This document shows, in pieces, positions 9,290-18,582 of a DNA stretch of 63,561 nucleotides. The notes beneath the pieces were generated by a model. The model had not been told where the DNA came from. It made no database searches and saw nothing but the letters and a program-made list of their open reading frames with translations. Within the stretch, counting starts at the first letter, position 1; every line of letters starts with the position of its first letter. Origin of the DNA: Candidatus Dadabacteria bacterium (lineage in GTDB: Bacteria > Desulfobacterota_D > UBA1144 > Nemesobacterales > UBA2774); contig JAHKKQ010000001.1 in assembly GCA_020027805.1 (NCBI GenBank), positions 1 to 63,561 of the forward strand, read 5' to 3'. The translations under genes and the position numbers were made by a program.

Positions 9290-9326
9290 ATATTAATTGT
9301 CTATAATATCCATAGGCATTAACTAT
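9290..9326. promoter_or_regulatory. OxyR-type operator between katG and oxyR
   Basis: Two 15-bp units of the ATAG-N7-CTAT form are separated by exactly 7 bp: 9290-9304 (ATAT...CTAT, three deviations from the E. coli consensus) and 9312-9326 (ATAG...CTAT, one deviation). This is the known four-half-site arrangement for tetrameric OxyR. Further CTATAG-like elements at 9255-9282 may form part of the katG promoter. The match is by eye to the published consensus; binding is inferred. Confidence 0.65.
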
Positions 9327-9422
9327 ATTCATGTTTGCCCAGATTATTGGCGATTATTCATGCCGGGAGTTTGGGCAGGTATGCGCTGACCTATTACGGG
9401 ATTGCGCGGAGGAGTCGACGGA

Positions 9423-10370
9423 ATGGAGCTTCATCAGCTTAGATACTTTGTCGCTGTCGCTGAGACAGGAGGGTTCAGCAAGGCTGCCAGGATATGCTTT
9501 GTCGCGCAGCCCTCACTCAGCCAGCAGATAATAAAGCTCGAACAAGAGCTCGGTCAGAGGCTTTTCGAGAGGCTTGGAAGAACCTCCGTGCTCACGGAAG
9601 CCGGAAGGGCGCTCTTGCCGAGGGCAAGGCTCATACTGAAAGAGGCCGGAGACATAAAGTCGGGTATTTCGGATGACCTCGGCTCCGGCTCCGGCCAGCT
9701 GTCGGTCGGGTTAATACCCACGATCGCACCCTATATATTGCCCGGTGTCCTCAAAAGGTTTTATGAGTCCTTTCCCAGGGCTCAGATCTCCGTCAATGAA
9801 AACCTTACGGAAAGGCTTATCAAAAGCCTCATCGGGCTTGAAATAGAGATGGCCGTGATGAGTCTCCCCATTGATGAGAAGCTTATCAGGACGGAGCCCC
9901 TTTTTGATGACCCCCTGATACTCGCTTTATCGCCCGGCCACGAGCTTGCTAAACTGAATGATGTAACGATCGAGGATTTGAGGGATATTCCGTTCATCGC
10001 CCTCGATGAAGAGCACTGTCTCGGCGAGCAGATAAATAATTTCTGCTATGAGAGGCAGATAAACCCCGATATAGTCTGCCGCACCTGGAACCTGTCGACC
10101 ATACAGCACTGCGTTTCGTTCGGGAGCGGCGTGTCTCTTGTGCCCGGGATGCTCGTTATGACGGATGATTCCAATAGATGCGTTTACAGGCCGATCAAGG
10201 GGCAGTCCCCCAAGCGCACCGTAGTCGCCGCCTGGCACAGGGACAGGAAGCTCTCGAAACTCGGGGCCGAGCTCGTTCAGATCGTGAAAGACGAGTATGC
10301 GTACCTCTTCGAAACCCGAAATTATAAAGGCTCCGGGAACGTTTCACCGATTATCGCGAATTTCGAATAA
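9423..10370 (+). CDS. oxyR: peroxide-sensing LysR-type regulator
   Basis: LysR-family activator of peroxide defence. The helix-turn-helix is in the first 60 residues (MELHQLRYFV through LFERLGRTS). With the start chosen here, the cysteines of CLGEQINNFC fall at residues 199 and 208, the same numbers and spacing as the redox pair C199/C208 of E. coli OxyR, so this is a peroxide sensor and not a generic LysR. The ATG at 9423 is preferred over the upstream TTG at 9402 because GGAGGA at 9408-9413 is nine bases ahead of it. Divergent from katG. Confidence 0.92.
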   Translation: MELHQLRYFVAVAETGGFSKAARICFVAQPSLSQQIIKLEQELGQRLFERLGRTSVLTEAGRALLPRARLILKEAGDIKSGISDDLGSGSGQLSVGLIPTIAPYILPGVLKRFYESFPRAQISVNENLTERLIKSLIGLEIEMAVMSLPIDEKLIRTEPLFDDPLILALSPGHELAKLNDVTIEDLRDIPFIALDEEHCLGEQINNFCYERQINPDIVCRTWNLSTIQHCVSFGSGVSLVPGMLVMTDDSNRCVYRPIKGQSPKRTVVAAWHRDRKLSKLGAELVQIVKDEYAYLFETRNYKGSGNVSPIIANFE

Positions 10371-10405
10371 CGCCCGCCTGATGTAAACTTAAGAACCTCG
10401 GTCCG

Positions 10406-11587
10406 ATGAAAAAAATATATATGGATTACAACGCCGCCACCCCTCTCGACCCGCGCGTGTTAGAGGCGATGATGCCCTATTTCAAAGACGGCTTCGGGAA
10501 TCCGTCGAGCATCCACTCGTTAGGCATGGGGGGGAAGGGCGCGCTCGATCGCGCAAGGGAGCAGGTCGCCGCCCTTATCAATGCCAGCCCGAGAGAGATC
10601 GTATTCACGTCCGGGGGAAGCGAGAGCAACAACTACGCGGTCAAGGGCGTCGCCCTGGCGGACGCAGGGAAAAAAGGGAGTCATCTGGTAACGACGTGTG
10701 TCGAGCACGAGTCCGTGCTCGAGGCCTTCAGGGCCCTCGAGAGGTCCGGTTTTCGGGTCACATATCTGGGCGTGGACGCCTCGGGCATTATCGACCTCGA
10801 CGAGCTCCGGGACTCAATTTCTGATGAGACGATACTCGTATCGTGCATATTCGCCAACAATGAGACCGGGGCCGTCATGCCTATAGCCGGGATCGCCCGC
10901 ATCGCAAAGGAGAAGGGGGCCATTTTTCATACCGACGCGGTGCAGGCCGCGGGAAAGATACCTATAGACACGGATGAGATTCCCGCCGATCTAATGACCT
11001 TATCCGCGCACAAGTTCTACGGCCCCAAGGGCGCGGGCGCCCTTTATATCCGGGAGGGGATTAATAAGAGGGTCCGGCTTGTGCCCCTGATCCACGGAGG
11101 CGGGCAGGAGAGGGGCGGCCGTTCCGGCACCGAGAACGTGCCCGCGATCGCAGGCATGGGTATGGCCTCCGAAATATCACTCCGCGAGATGAAAGAAGAC
11201 GAAAAGAGGATAAGGCCGCTCCGGGACAGGTTATGGGAGAGGTTCTCATCCGATATACGCGGCATAAGACTGAACGGCGATATCGACAGGCTTCTCTTTA
11301 ATACGTTAAATGTATTTATAGACGGGGTGAGCGGGGATTCCCTATCGATGGCCCTCGATCTCGAAGGCATAGCTTTATCGACGGGCTCCGCATGCTCGGA
11401 AGGTAAGGTCGATCCATCCCACGTGCTCATGGCCATGGGCCTCTCGAGAGAAGAGTCCTCCTCTTCGGTGAGGTTCAGTCTCGGCAGGTTTACAGGGGAC
11501 GAAGAAATAGACGCGGCAGGCGAAATCGTACCGAGAGCGGTCGAAAGGATAAGGGAAGCGCGGGGCGGCAGCTCCAGGGCGCTTTGA
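10406..11587 (+). CDS. cysteine desulfurase (NifS/IscS family)
   Basis: PLP enzyme that takes sulfur from cysteine for Fe-S clusters or thiolation. The 393-residue protein shows MDYNAATPLDP at the start, the PLP lysine in LSAHKFYGPKG (K203) and the active-site loop with STGSACSEG (C330). The short active-site loop around one cysteine fits group I (NifS/IscS). No IscU or MnmA gene lies beside it, so I cannot decide between Fe-S assembly and tRNA thiolation. It follows oxyR by 35 bases. Confidence 0.92.
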   Translation: MKKIYMDYNAATPLDPRVLEAMMPYFKDGFGNPSSIHSLGMGGKGALDRAREQVAALINASPREIVFTSGGSESNNYAVKGVALADAGKKGSHLVTTCVEHESVLEAFRALERSGFRVTYLGVDASGIIDLDELRDSISDETILVSCIFANNETGAVMPIAGIARIAKEKGAIFHTDAVQAAGKIPIDTDEIPADLMTLSAHKFYGPKGAGALYIREGINKRVRLVPLIHGGGQERGGRSGTENVPAIAGMGMASEISLREMKEDEKRIRPLRDRLWERFSSDIRGIRLNGDIDRLLFNTLNVFIDGVSGDSLSMALDLEGIALSTGSACSEGKVDPSHVLMAMGLSREESSSSVRFSLGRFTGDEEIDAAGEIVPRAVERIREARGGSSRAL

Positions 11588-11605
11588 AAATCGGGGCCGC
11601 GCTTT

Positions 11606-12646
11606 TCAAGGGAATATCGGAGGTACTTCCAGGCCGGCGGGTTCTTCGAATCCCATCATGACGTTCATGTTCTGAACCGCGGCTCCGGAAGCGCCTTTAA
11701 CGAGGTTGTCTATGACCGAGACTATAATAGCGGTTTTATTCTCAGGATCAGCCCTCATGCCTATATCGCAGAAATTCGAACCCCTGACCTGTGACGTGGA
11801 CGGATAGACCTTTTCGGGGGATATCCTTATGAACCTCTCCCCGCCGTAATGCTCTTCGTAGAGGCCGATCAGCTGTCCGGTCGTCCTTTTCTTTTTCAGT
11901 CTTACGTAGATAGTCGAGAGTATCCCCCTGTCCATCGGTATCAGGTGAGGGGTAAAGGAGACGCTCACATCGACTCCGGAGTAGACCGAGAGCACTTCCT
12001 CGATCTCCGGCATATGGCGGTGCTCCCCGATCTTGTAAGCCCTGACCCCCTCGTTCACCTCGCAGAAATGGTAATCGAGCGACGGGGACCTGCCCGCTCC
12101 CGACACCCCCGACTTCGAATCGACTATTATCGAGTCGGGCTCGATCAGATTCTCTTTTAGCAGCGGGGCGAGCCCTAATATCGCCGATGTCGGGTAGCAG
12201 CCCGGATTCGCTATTAATTTAGCCCCTTTGATCGCCGGCCTGTTAATCTCGGGGAGCCCGTACACCGCTTCCTCTATCAGCTCCGGGCACGGGTGCTCTC
12301 CGTACCAGTCCTTATAGACCCCGTGGCTAAGCCTGAAATCCGCCCCCAGGTCAATAATTTTCAGGTCCTTTTTGTAGAGTTCCCGGACGACTCTGGCCGA
12401 TTCCCCGTGGGGGAGGGCCAGAAAAACGACGTCTATATCCTCAGGCAGGGCGCCCGGGTCGAGGGGCTCGAGCCTCCGGTCGAGGAACCCGCCCAGATGA
12501 GGGAATACGTCCGATATATTCCTTCCGGCGTGCTTATCCGCAGTTAAATAAGCGGCTTCCACATGGGGATGGGTGAGAAGGAACCTCAGAAGCTCCCCTC
12601 CCGTGTACCCGCTCGCGCCCAATATAGCCGCTTTCTTTTTTCTCAT
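11606..12646 (-). CDS. argC: N-acetyl-gamma-glutamyl-phosphate reductase
   Basis: Third step of arginine biosynthesis: NADPH reduction of N-acetylglutamyl phosphate to the semialdehyde. The 346-residue protein has the Rossmann motif GASGYTGGELLR at residues 10-21 and the catalytic cysteine in NPGCYPTS near residue 148. It stands alone here; argG is at 27892, so arginine genes are scattered. It converges with the desulfurase gene. Confidence 0.96.
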   Translation of the reverse strand: MRKKKAAILGASGYTGGELLRFLLTHPHVEAAYLTADKHAGRNISDVFPHLGGFLDRRLEPLDPGALPEDIDVVFLALPHGESARVVRELYKKDLKIIDLGADFRLSHGVYKDWYGEHPCPELIEEAVYGLPEINRPAIKGAKLIANPGCYPTSAILGLAPLLKENLIEPDSIIVDSKSGVSGAGRSPSLDYHFCEVNEGVRAYKIGEHRHMPEIEEVLSVYSGVDVSVSFTPHLIPMDRGILSTIYVRLKKKRTTGQLIGLYEEHYGGERFIRISPEKVYPSTSQVRGSNFCDIGMRADPENKTAIIVSVIDNLVKGASGAAVQNMNVMMGFEEPAGLEVPPIFP

Positions 12647-12747
12647 AGGGATTGAAAATATCCGGGAAAAGAATCAAATACAAGTTCTTAGAGATTTTCC
12701 TTTATCGATGGTATAGTTATACGGGGTTTTTTACTCTCTCGCATACC

Positions 12748-12776
12748 TTGACTCTAATTGTTTGAAAGGGTACTTT
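12748..12776 (+). promoter_or_regulatory. sigma-70-type promoter for gap-pgk
   Basis: TTGACT at 12748-12753 and TACTTT at 12771-12776 are 17 bp apart, 58 bases before the gap start codon. Confidence 0.5.
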
Positions 12777-12833
12777 CATAAGGCTTTATTCTTCGGTAAA
12801 ACGAAAAAAACGGGAGTTCCGGAGGGTTGTTAG

Positions 12834-13841
12834 ATGTCTATCAAGGTCGGTATTAACGGGTTCGGAAGAATAGGAAGGCACATTCTTCGCATAGGCCTCG
12901 ATCGGAAGGGTCTGGAATTTGTCGGGATTAACGATATCTCCGATTCGAAGACACTCGCGCATCTTTTCAAATACGATTCCATATTCGGCCCGTACAAGGG
13001 AGAGGTCAAATCCGAGAACGGCCATATACTCGTCAACGGGAAAGCGATCGGGGTGTTTTCCGAAAAAGACCCGAAGAATATCCCGTGGGAGGATGTAAAG
13101 GCGGACATAGTGGCTGAGGCGAGCGGCATATTCAGAACGAAGGAAGCTGCCTCGATCCATCTCGGTAGAACCGTGAAGAAGGTCGTCATTACGGCGCCTG
13201 CGAAGGGGGAAGTCGATTTCACGACAGTGCTCGGGGCCAATGAAAAAAGTTACGACAATGAAAAACACCACATCATTTCCAACGCGTCCTGCACGACGAA
13301 CTGCTTCGCGATGATCGTCAAGGTGCTCCATGAGGGCTTCGGCATCGTGAGGGGCGAGATGACGACCATACACTCCTATACGAACGACCAGAGGATACTC
13401 GACGCCCCGCACAAGGATTTGAGGAGGGCGAGGGCGGCGGCGCTGTCTATAATTCCGACCGATACGGGCGCGGGAAACGCTATACAGATCATATTCCCCG
13501 AGCTAAAGGGCAAGCTCAGCGCCGTTGCGATGAGGGTCCCCACCGCGGACGTATCCGTCGTCGATTTCACATGCGAAGTCAAAAAGCTTACGAGCCCCGA
13601 AGAGGTGAACGAGAGGTTCAAACAGGCCGCTTCCGGAGAGCTGAAGGGGTATTTGAGATATACGGACGAGGAGCTGGTATCCTCGGATTTTATCGGCGAC
13701 CCGCATTCGGCTATATTCGATTCGGCGCTGACATCCGTGGTCGACGGGAATCTCGTGAAAGTGATCGGCTGGTATGATAACGAATACGGGTACTCATCGA
13801 GAGTAGTCGATTTACTTGAATTCATAGGAGAAAAACTGTGA
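12834..13841 (+). CDS. gap: glyceraldehyde-3-phosphate dehydrogenase, type I
   Basis: Oxidative phosphorylation of glyceraldehyde 3-phosphate with NAD in glycolysis (reversible). The 335-residue protein has NGFGRIGR at residues 8-15, the catalytic cysteine in SNASCTTNC (C153) and the HSYTNDQ substrate loop. GGAGGG lies seven bases before the ATG. The stop TGA overlaps the pgk ATG by one base, indicating a coupled gap-pgk operon. Confidence 0.97.
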   Translation: MSIKVGINGFGRIGRHILRIGLDRKGLEFVGINDISDSKTLAHLFKYDSIFGPYKGEVKSENGHILVNGKAIGVFSEKDPKNIPWEDVKADIVAEASGIFRTKEAASIHLGRTVKKVVITAPAKGEVDFTTVLGANEKSYDNEKHHIISNASCTTNCFAMIVKVLHEGFGIVRGEMTTIHSYTNDQRILDAPHKDLRRARAAALSIIPTDTGAGNAIQIIFPELKGKLSAVAMRVPTADVSVVDFTCEVKKLTSPEEVNERFKQAASGELKGYLRYTDEELVSSDFIGDPHSAIFDSALTSVVDGNLVKVIGWYDNEYGYSSRVVDLLEFIGEKL

Positions 13842-15061
13842 TGAGTAAGCTCGTGATATCCGACCTGCCCGATTCCGTATTCAACGGCAAACGCGTCTTC
13901 GTAAGAGTGGACTTCAACGTTCCGATAAGGGACGGAAAGATAAGCGAGGATTACAGAATAAGAAGGACCATCCCGACGATAGACTATCTCGTCGAAAGAA
14001 AGGCGAAGGTGATACTCGGGTCGCACCTAGGGAGGCCCAAAGGGATAGCTATCCCGGAGCTGTCGTTAAAACCCATAGCCATGAGGCTCTCGGAGCTTCT
14101 CGGAAAGTCGGTCAAGTTCAACGGCAAGGTCATAGGGCCTGAGGTCAAAGCGGCGCTCGACGCCCTCGAGCCCGGGGAGGTCATGCTCCTCGAGAACCTG
14201 AGGTTCCACAAGGAAGAGACCGACAACGACGCCGAATTTTCAAAAGAGCTCGCGTCATATGCCGATATATACGTGAACGACGCGTTCGGCACGTCTCACA
14301 GAAAGCACGCCTCCACCTACGGTATGGCGTCCATGTTCGATTTGAGGGTCGCGGGGTTTCTCGTCAGCAGGGAGCTGAAATTCCTTACGAGGCTCCGTGA
14401 GAACCCGGACCGCCCGTTCCTTGTAATAGTCGGGGGGAGTAAGATCAAGGATAAGATTCACGCCCTTAAGAGTCTAATAGAGAAGGCGGACAAGGTGCTT
14501 CTGGGCGGCGGGGCCGCATATACCTTCCTTAAAGCGAAGGGCGTGAATATCGGCAGCTCCATAGTGGAGGACGAGTTCGTAGGGTGGGCGAAGGAAGCGC
14601 TCGATAAGTACGGCGATAAGATTTTTCTCCCGGTCGATCACGTCGTCGCGGGGAACCTGGAGGGAAGGAAGAATTGCATGGTCGTCGACGGCGAGATACC
14701 CGACGACCTGAAAGGGTACGACATCGGGCCTAAGACGGCTGCGAAGTATAACCATCTGATAAAGGGCACGGGTTCGATTTTCTGGAGCGGTCCTATGGGG
14801 GTTTTCGAAATAGGGGATTTTTCCGCGGGCACGACTCAGCTCGCAAGGTCGGTTGCCCTCGCCACATGGAGGGGAGCGACGACCGTAGTGGGCGGCGGTG
14901 AAACCGTAGCCGCGATAAGGGAGGCCGAGGTACTCGATCTGGAGATTACTCACATCTCCACGGGCGGCGGCGCGCTTCTCGAATTCCTGGGAGGAGACGA
15001 GCTTCCGGGGATTTCGATATTAAACGATAGAGAAGAGAAGATCTCTCTGGCTGCGAGTTAA
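13841..15061 (+). CDS. pgk: phosphoglycerate kinase
   Basis: Makes ATP and 3-phosphoglycerate from 1,3-bisphosphoglycerate. Family signatures visible: VFVRVDFNVP near the start, LGSHLGRPKG near residue 60, the hinge sequences and the C-terminal nucleotide motif VVGGGETVAAI followed by HISTGGGALLEFL. About 406 residues, normal. ATG at 13841 is preferred; a GTG at 13838 in the same frame is also served by the GGAG at 13827-13830. Confidence 0.97.
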   Translation: MSKLVISDLPDSVFNGKRVFVRVDFNVPIRDGKISEDYRIRRTIPTIDYLVERKAKVILGSHLGRPKGIAIPELSLKPIAMRLSELLGKSVKFNGKVIGPEVKAALDALEPGEVMLLENLRFHKEETDNDAEFSKELASYADIYVNDAFGTSHRKHASTYGMASMFDLRVAGFLVSRELKFLTRLRENPDRPFLVIVGGSKIKDKIHALKSLIEKADKVLLGGGAAYTFLKAKGVNIGSSIVEDEFVGWAKEALDKYGDKIFLPVDHVVAGNLEGRKNCMVVDGEIPDDLKGYDIGPKTAAKYNHLIKGTGSIFWSGPMGVFEIGDFSAGTTQLARSVALATWRGATTVVGGGETVAAIREAEVLDLEITHISTGGGALLEFLGGDELPGISILNDREEKISLAAS

Positions 15062-15178
15062 ACCTCTTTCACACACCGGAAATCTTATACTCGTTCGCGG
15101 CGTTCAAAATCTATCCATCCAAATAATTTCGTGTTATCTTTAAAATCACATATCTCTTATCAAAGAACGGAGTAAAAA

Positions 15179-16264
15179 ATGGCGAAGGCGAATGTAAAAG
15201 AGGGGAAGGATTCCATAGTCAGGCTTTTGGGCAAAGAGGCCGGTTATCTGCTCGATCACAAATGCAAAACCGTTTCCAGGAACCTGCTGCATCTGCCCGG
15301 CCCCGATTTCGTCGAAAGGGTCTTCGCTCCTTCCGACAGGCCGAACTCCGTATTGCGGAACCTCCAGCTCATGTACAACACCGGCAGGCTCGCCGGGACC
15401 GGATATATGTCGATACTACCCGTCGACCAGGGGATAGAGCACTCGGCCGGGGCCTCCTTCGCCGCCAATCCCATTTATTTCGATCCGGAGAATATAGTAA
15501 AGCTCGCGATCGAGGGGGGCTGTAACGCGGTCGCCTCCACGCTCGGTGTGCTGGGAGCCGTCTCCAGGAAATACGCGCATAGGATTCCGTTTCTGGTAAA
15601 GCTCAATCATAACGAGCTCCTCACTTACCCGAACAAATACGACGAGATAATGTTCGCGAACGTCGATCAGGCTTTTCAGATGGGGGCGGTCGCGGTAGGG
15701 GCTACGATATACTTCGGCTCCGAGGGGAGCGACCGTCAGATACAGGAGGTTTCGGAGGCGTTCAGTTATGCCCACACGCTCGGGCTTGTAACCGTGCTCT
15801 GGGCGTATCTCAGAAACCCGGCCTTCAGCACCGAAAAAACGGATTACCATTTATCGGCGGACCTCACGGGGCAGGCGAACCATATCTCCGCCACTATTGA
15901 GGCCGACATAGTAAAGCAGAAGCAGGCCGAGAACAACGGGGGGTTCCTTGCGCTCAAGTTCGGGAAGACGGACCCGAAGGTCTACTCGAAGCTCACGTCC
16001 GATCATCCGATCGACCTGACCAGGTATCAGGTGGTCAACTGTTACATGGGCCGCGCCGGACTGATAAATTCCGGGGGCGCATCCACGGGCAGGGAAGAGG
16101 ATGACCTCGCGCAGGCGGTCAGGACGGCGGTCATCAACAAGAGAGCGGGCGGCATGGGCCTCATCACGGGCCGGAAATCGTTCCAGAAGCCTATGAGAGA
16201 GGGAGTCCAGATTCTGAACGCCGTACAGAACGTCTACCTGGACGAGGGAATAACAGTAGCCTGA
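15179..16264 (+). CDS. fbaB: class I fructose-bisphosphate aldolase (FbaB/DhnA type)
   Basis: Schiff-base aldolase that cleaves or forms fructose 1,6-bisphosphate. The 361-residue protein matches the FbaB subgroup: SILPVDQGIEHS near residue 78, the VKLNHNELL strand near 140, CYMGRAGLINSGG near 286, and the tail VINKRAGGMGLITGRK. It is unrelated to the class II zinc enzyme. GGAG lies six bases before the ATG. Located right behind gap-pgk it completes a lower-glycolysis/gluconeogenesis cluster, although a 117-base gap suggests its own promoter. Confidence 0.94.
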   Translation: MAKANVKEGKDSIVRLLGKEAGYLLDHKCKTVSRNLLHLPGPDFVERVFAPSDRPNSVLRNLQLMYNTGRLAGTGYMSILPVDQGIEHSAGASFAANPIYFDPENIVKLAIEGGCNAVASTLGVLGAVSRKYAHRIPFLVKLNHNELLTYPNKYDEIMFANVDQAFQMGAVAVGATIYFGSEGSDRQIQEVSEAFSYAHTLGLVTVLWAYLRNPAFSTEKTDYHLSADLTGQANHISATIEADIVKQKQAENNGGFLALKFGKTDPKVYSKLTSDHPIDLTRYQVVNCYMGRAGLINSGGASTGREEDDLAQAVRTAVINKRAGGMGLITGRKSFQKPMREGVQILNAVQNVYLDEGITVA

Positions 16265-16458
16265 GATAAAACCGCAGAAGCCGTCGGCTCCAGTGCGAAG
16301 GCGCGCGCCGGTTAAAGCCGTCCCGGTTCTTAATTCCGTCAATCACGACTAAATACATAATTACGGCCTACCTTATTCAGCCGGCAAGATTTATACTAGA
16401 GGTCGGCAGGGGGCTTGCTGGCTGAACGCCAGCCGGTTAATCCGCCTGATTAAACGAT

Positions 16459-17586
16459 ATGAACTGGAAGACGGAAGGGCTCAAGAGACTGGACGGCATA
16501 CTCGGAAGGATTACATGCTCCGCATCCAAATTTATAGTCAGCCCCCGGAAAAAAGAAAGCTGGAAGAGCTCGAGAATTCTCGTTATAAGGCCGGGCGGCA
16601 TAGGGGACGCCGTGCTTCTTTTTCCGGCCCTTTCCGAGCTCAGGAACCGTTATAAAGACCATACGATCGACGTGCTTGCGGAGAAGAGGAACTCGGGGAT
16701 ATTCGCCGGATGCCCGTATATAGACGGCCTCCTTCTTTATGACAGGCTCCCTCACGAGGCCCTCTACAGGGTGATAACGGGAGGGTACGACATCGTCATC
16801 GACACGGAGCAGTGGCACCGTATGACGGCGGCTCTTTCTTATTTAACGCGCGCCCCCGAGCGCATCGGATTCGCTACGAACGGAAGGGCCGGGCATTACA
16901 GCCGTAAAGTCCCCTACAGCCAGGATGACTACGAGGCTCAGAGCTTCCTGAATCTCGTCTCGGCCCTGACCGGTGAGGAATACGAGTTTGATAAGGCGAG
17001 ACCCTTCCTTCCGATCCCGGGTACGCATGACACCCTGAGCTCGGCAATATCTGAATTCAGGAAGGGTAAAAGGGCCGTTGTCGGGATATTTACCGGTGCT
17101 ACAGTCCCTGAAAGGAGATGGGGCGCAAAAAATTTCGCCGAGCTTGCGGAAAAACTGTCGAGGGGGAATATCGGGTCGGTTATCGTGGGCGGCGAATCGG
17201 AAAAAGGTGATATAAGGGAGTTTGCAGAGGCCAGTGAGGCAGGCTCCATTCTCGATTTTGTCGGGAAAACGAAACTGAATGAAACCGCTGCGGTTATTTC
17301 GGAGTTGGACCTCTTTATATCGGGCGATACCGGGCTTATGCACATAGCCTGCGGGGTAGGAACGCGTACACTGTCGCTATTCGGGGCGGGCATACAAAAT
17401 AAGTGGGCCCCCCTGGGGGATGATCACGTCGCGATCAACAAGAACGAGCCCTGCAGCCCCTGTACCAGATTCGGATATACGCCGAAGTGCCCCTACGGCG
17501 TGAGGTGCCTGACTGAGATAAGCGTGGAAGAGGTAAGGGAGTCGGCCATGCAGCTCCTAGCCAGTTTCCCGAACGCCGGGAAATGA
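16459..17586 (+). CDS. glycosyltransferase family 9 (heptosyltransferase-like)
   Basis: Probable LPS core sugar transferase. The 375-residue protein shows the GT9 start ILVIRPGGIGDAVLLFPAL near residue 33, and in the C-terminal half LDLFISGDTGLMHIACGVGTR, the donor-binding motif of ADP-heptosyltransferases. Near the end is a cluster of cysteines (PCSPCTRF..CPYGVRC) also seen in RfaF/RfaQ homologues. Cytosolic face of the inner membrane. The upstream 194-base gap holds a GC-rich hairpin near 16425 but no clear promoter. Confidence 0.88.
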   Translation: MNWKTEGLKRLDGILGRITCSASKFIVSPRKKESWKSSRILVIRPGGIGDAVLLFPALSELRNRYKDHTIDVLAEKRNSGIFAGCPYIDGLLLYDRLPHEALYRVITGGYDIVIDTEQWHRMTAALSYLTRAPERIGFATNGRAGHYSRKVPYSQDDYEAQSFLNLVSALTGEEYEFDKARPFLPIPGTHDTLSSAISEFRKGKRAVVGIFTGATVPERRWGAKNFAELAEKLSRGNIGSVIVGGESEKGDIREFAEASEAGSILDFVGKTKLNETAAVISELDLFISGDTGLMHIACGVGTRTLSLFGAGIQNKWAPLGDDHVAINKNEPCSPCTRFGYTPKCPYGVRCLTEISVEEVRESAMQLLASFPNAGK

Positions 17587-17594
17587 AGGATTAT

Positions 17595-17620
17595 CGACGG
17601 GCTATTCCGCCCTCCCGTCG
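17595..17620. terminator. hairpin between convergent genes
   Basis: CGACGGG at 17595-17601 pairs with CCCGTCG at 17614-17620, between the ends of the heptosyltransferase gene and the nitroreductase gene. Only a delayed run of five T follows on the plus strand, so it is a moderate terminator candidate. Confidence 0.4.
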
Positions 17621-18502
17621 CTAGACCCCTTTTTCCTCGAGCCCCGGCGGGACCTCCCCGTAATATATGGAGTCCTTCTCGTATAGGGCCCTGATTTTTT
17701 CTTTGGGCATGTCGGGCATGTCTTCCCTGAGCCCGAACATTCTGCAGACGTGCTTGAGCTCCTCTTCCCTTCCCGGCAGCGGGTCCATGGGCTGGATCAT
17801 CTTGCTCTCTCTCAGCATTTCCTTCACGGCCGGGTCTTCCTTGAGCGGCGTGCCGTAAGTGTTGTAGTGATAAAGTTTATCGAACCGCTTCCTCGGCCTC
17901 TGTCCGGGGGTCTCGGCTGAGTAACCTACGGCCATGAGCCAGAGGGGGACTATATTCTCGGGGACCCCGAGCACCTTTGGAAACTCGGCTGGTTTTCTTC
18001 CCGTCGCGAGAAGACAGCATCCGAGACCGAGCTCTGTCGCGGCCAAAAGGGCATTTGCGATCGCCTGTCCCGCCTCTATCCTGAGCAGGTCCTCGGCCCT
18101 GTCACGAGGGAAGCTCATGAGGCGGGGATAGGTCGTTTCGGTAAGTATTTTATAGGTCCAGCCGTGAGCCGCGGTTATTGCTCTCGCGGGGAAGAGCACC
18201 GCGAAGGATTCCACGAGCTCTTTATACCATGCGTCCATATTGACGAGCCACGAAATCACGATCGGGGCTGTCCTGAGCTGTATCTCGTTAAATGTCGAAG
18301 CGCATTCTATGAGCTGCTCGAACTTCTCTACGGGGTATGTCTTCTTGTCTATGACTATCGCCTCGGTCGAGCCGCAGTTCCCCTGGCAGGACGCGTACCT
18401 CGCCGCCTGTAGTATCCGCTGTATCTTCCAATCCTCGACTTCCTTCCACGGCTTGAAAAATCTGATACTCCTTCTCGTCCCAATCGCTTCCATAAGTTCC
18501 AT
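17621..18502 (-). CDS. nitroreductase-family flavoprotein
   Basis: FMN-binding oxidoreductase of the nitroreductase superfamily. MELMEAIGTRRSIRFF at the start is the typical FMN phosphate-binding part; the middle AGQAIANALLAATELGLGCC is the second family signature. The 293-residue length is above the usual ~200 because of a C-terminal extension rich in charged residues (from about residue 215), and the insert around PARAITAAHGWTYKIL. The substrate cannot be told. Start codon 18502 has AGGAGG close upstream on the minus strand. Confidence 0.87.
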   Translation of the reverse strand: MELMEAIGTRRSIRFFKPWKEVEDWKIQRILQAARYASCQGNCGSTEAIVIDKKTYPVEKFEQLIECASTFNEIQLRTAPIVISWLVNMDAWYKELVESFAVLFPARAITAAHGWTYKILTETTYPRLMSFPRDRAEDLLRIEAGQAIANALLAATELGLGCCLLATGRKPAEFPKVLGVPENIVPLWLMAVGYSAETPGQRPRKRFDKLYHYNTYGTPLKEDPAVKEMLRESKMIQPMDPLPGREEELKHVCRMFGLREDMPDMPKEKIRALYEKDSIYYGEVPPGLEEKGV

Positions 18503-18582
18503 TGTGGTTACCTCCTGATCACATTAAAGCAGTATCGACTTTCAATGTCAACCGAGTAAGTGGAGTGTTGCAGGTTGGGGCT

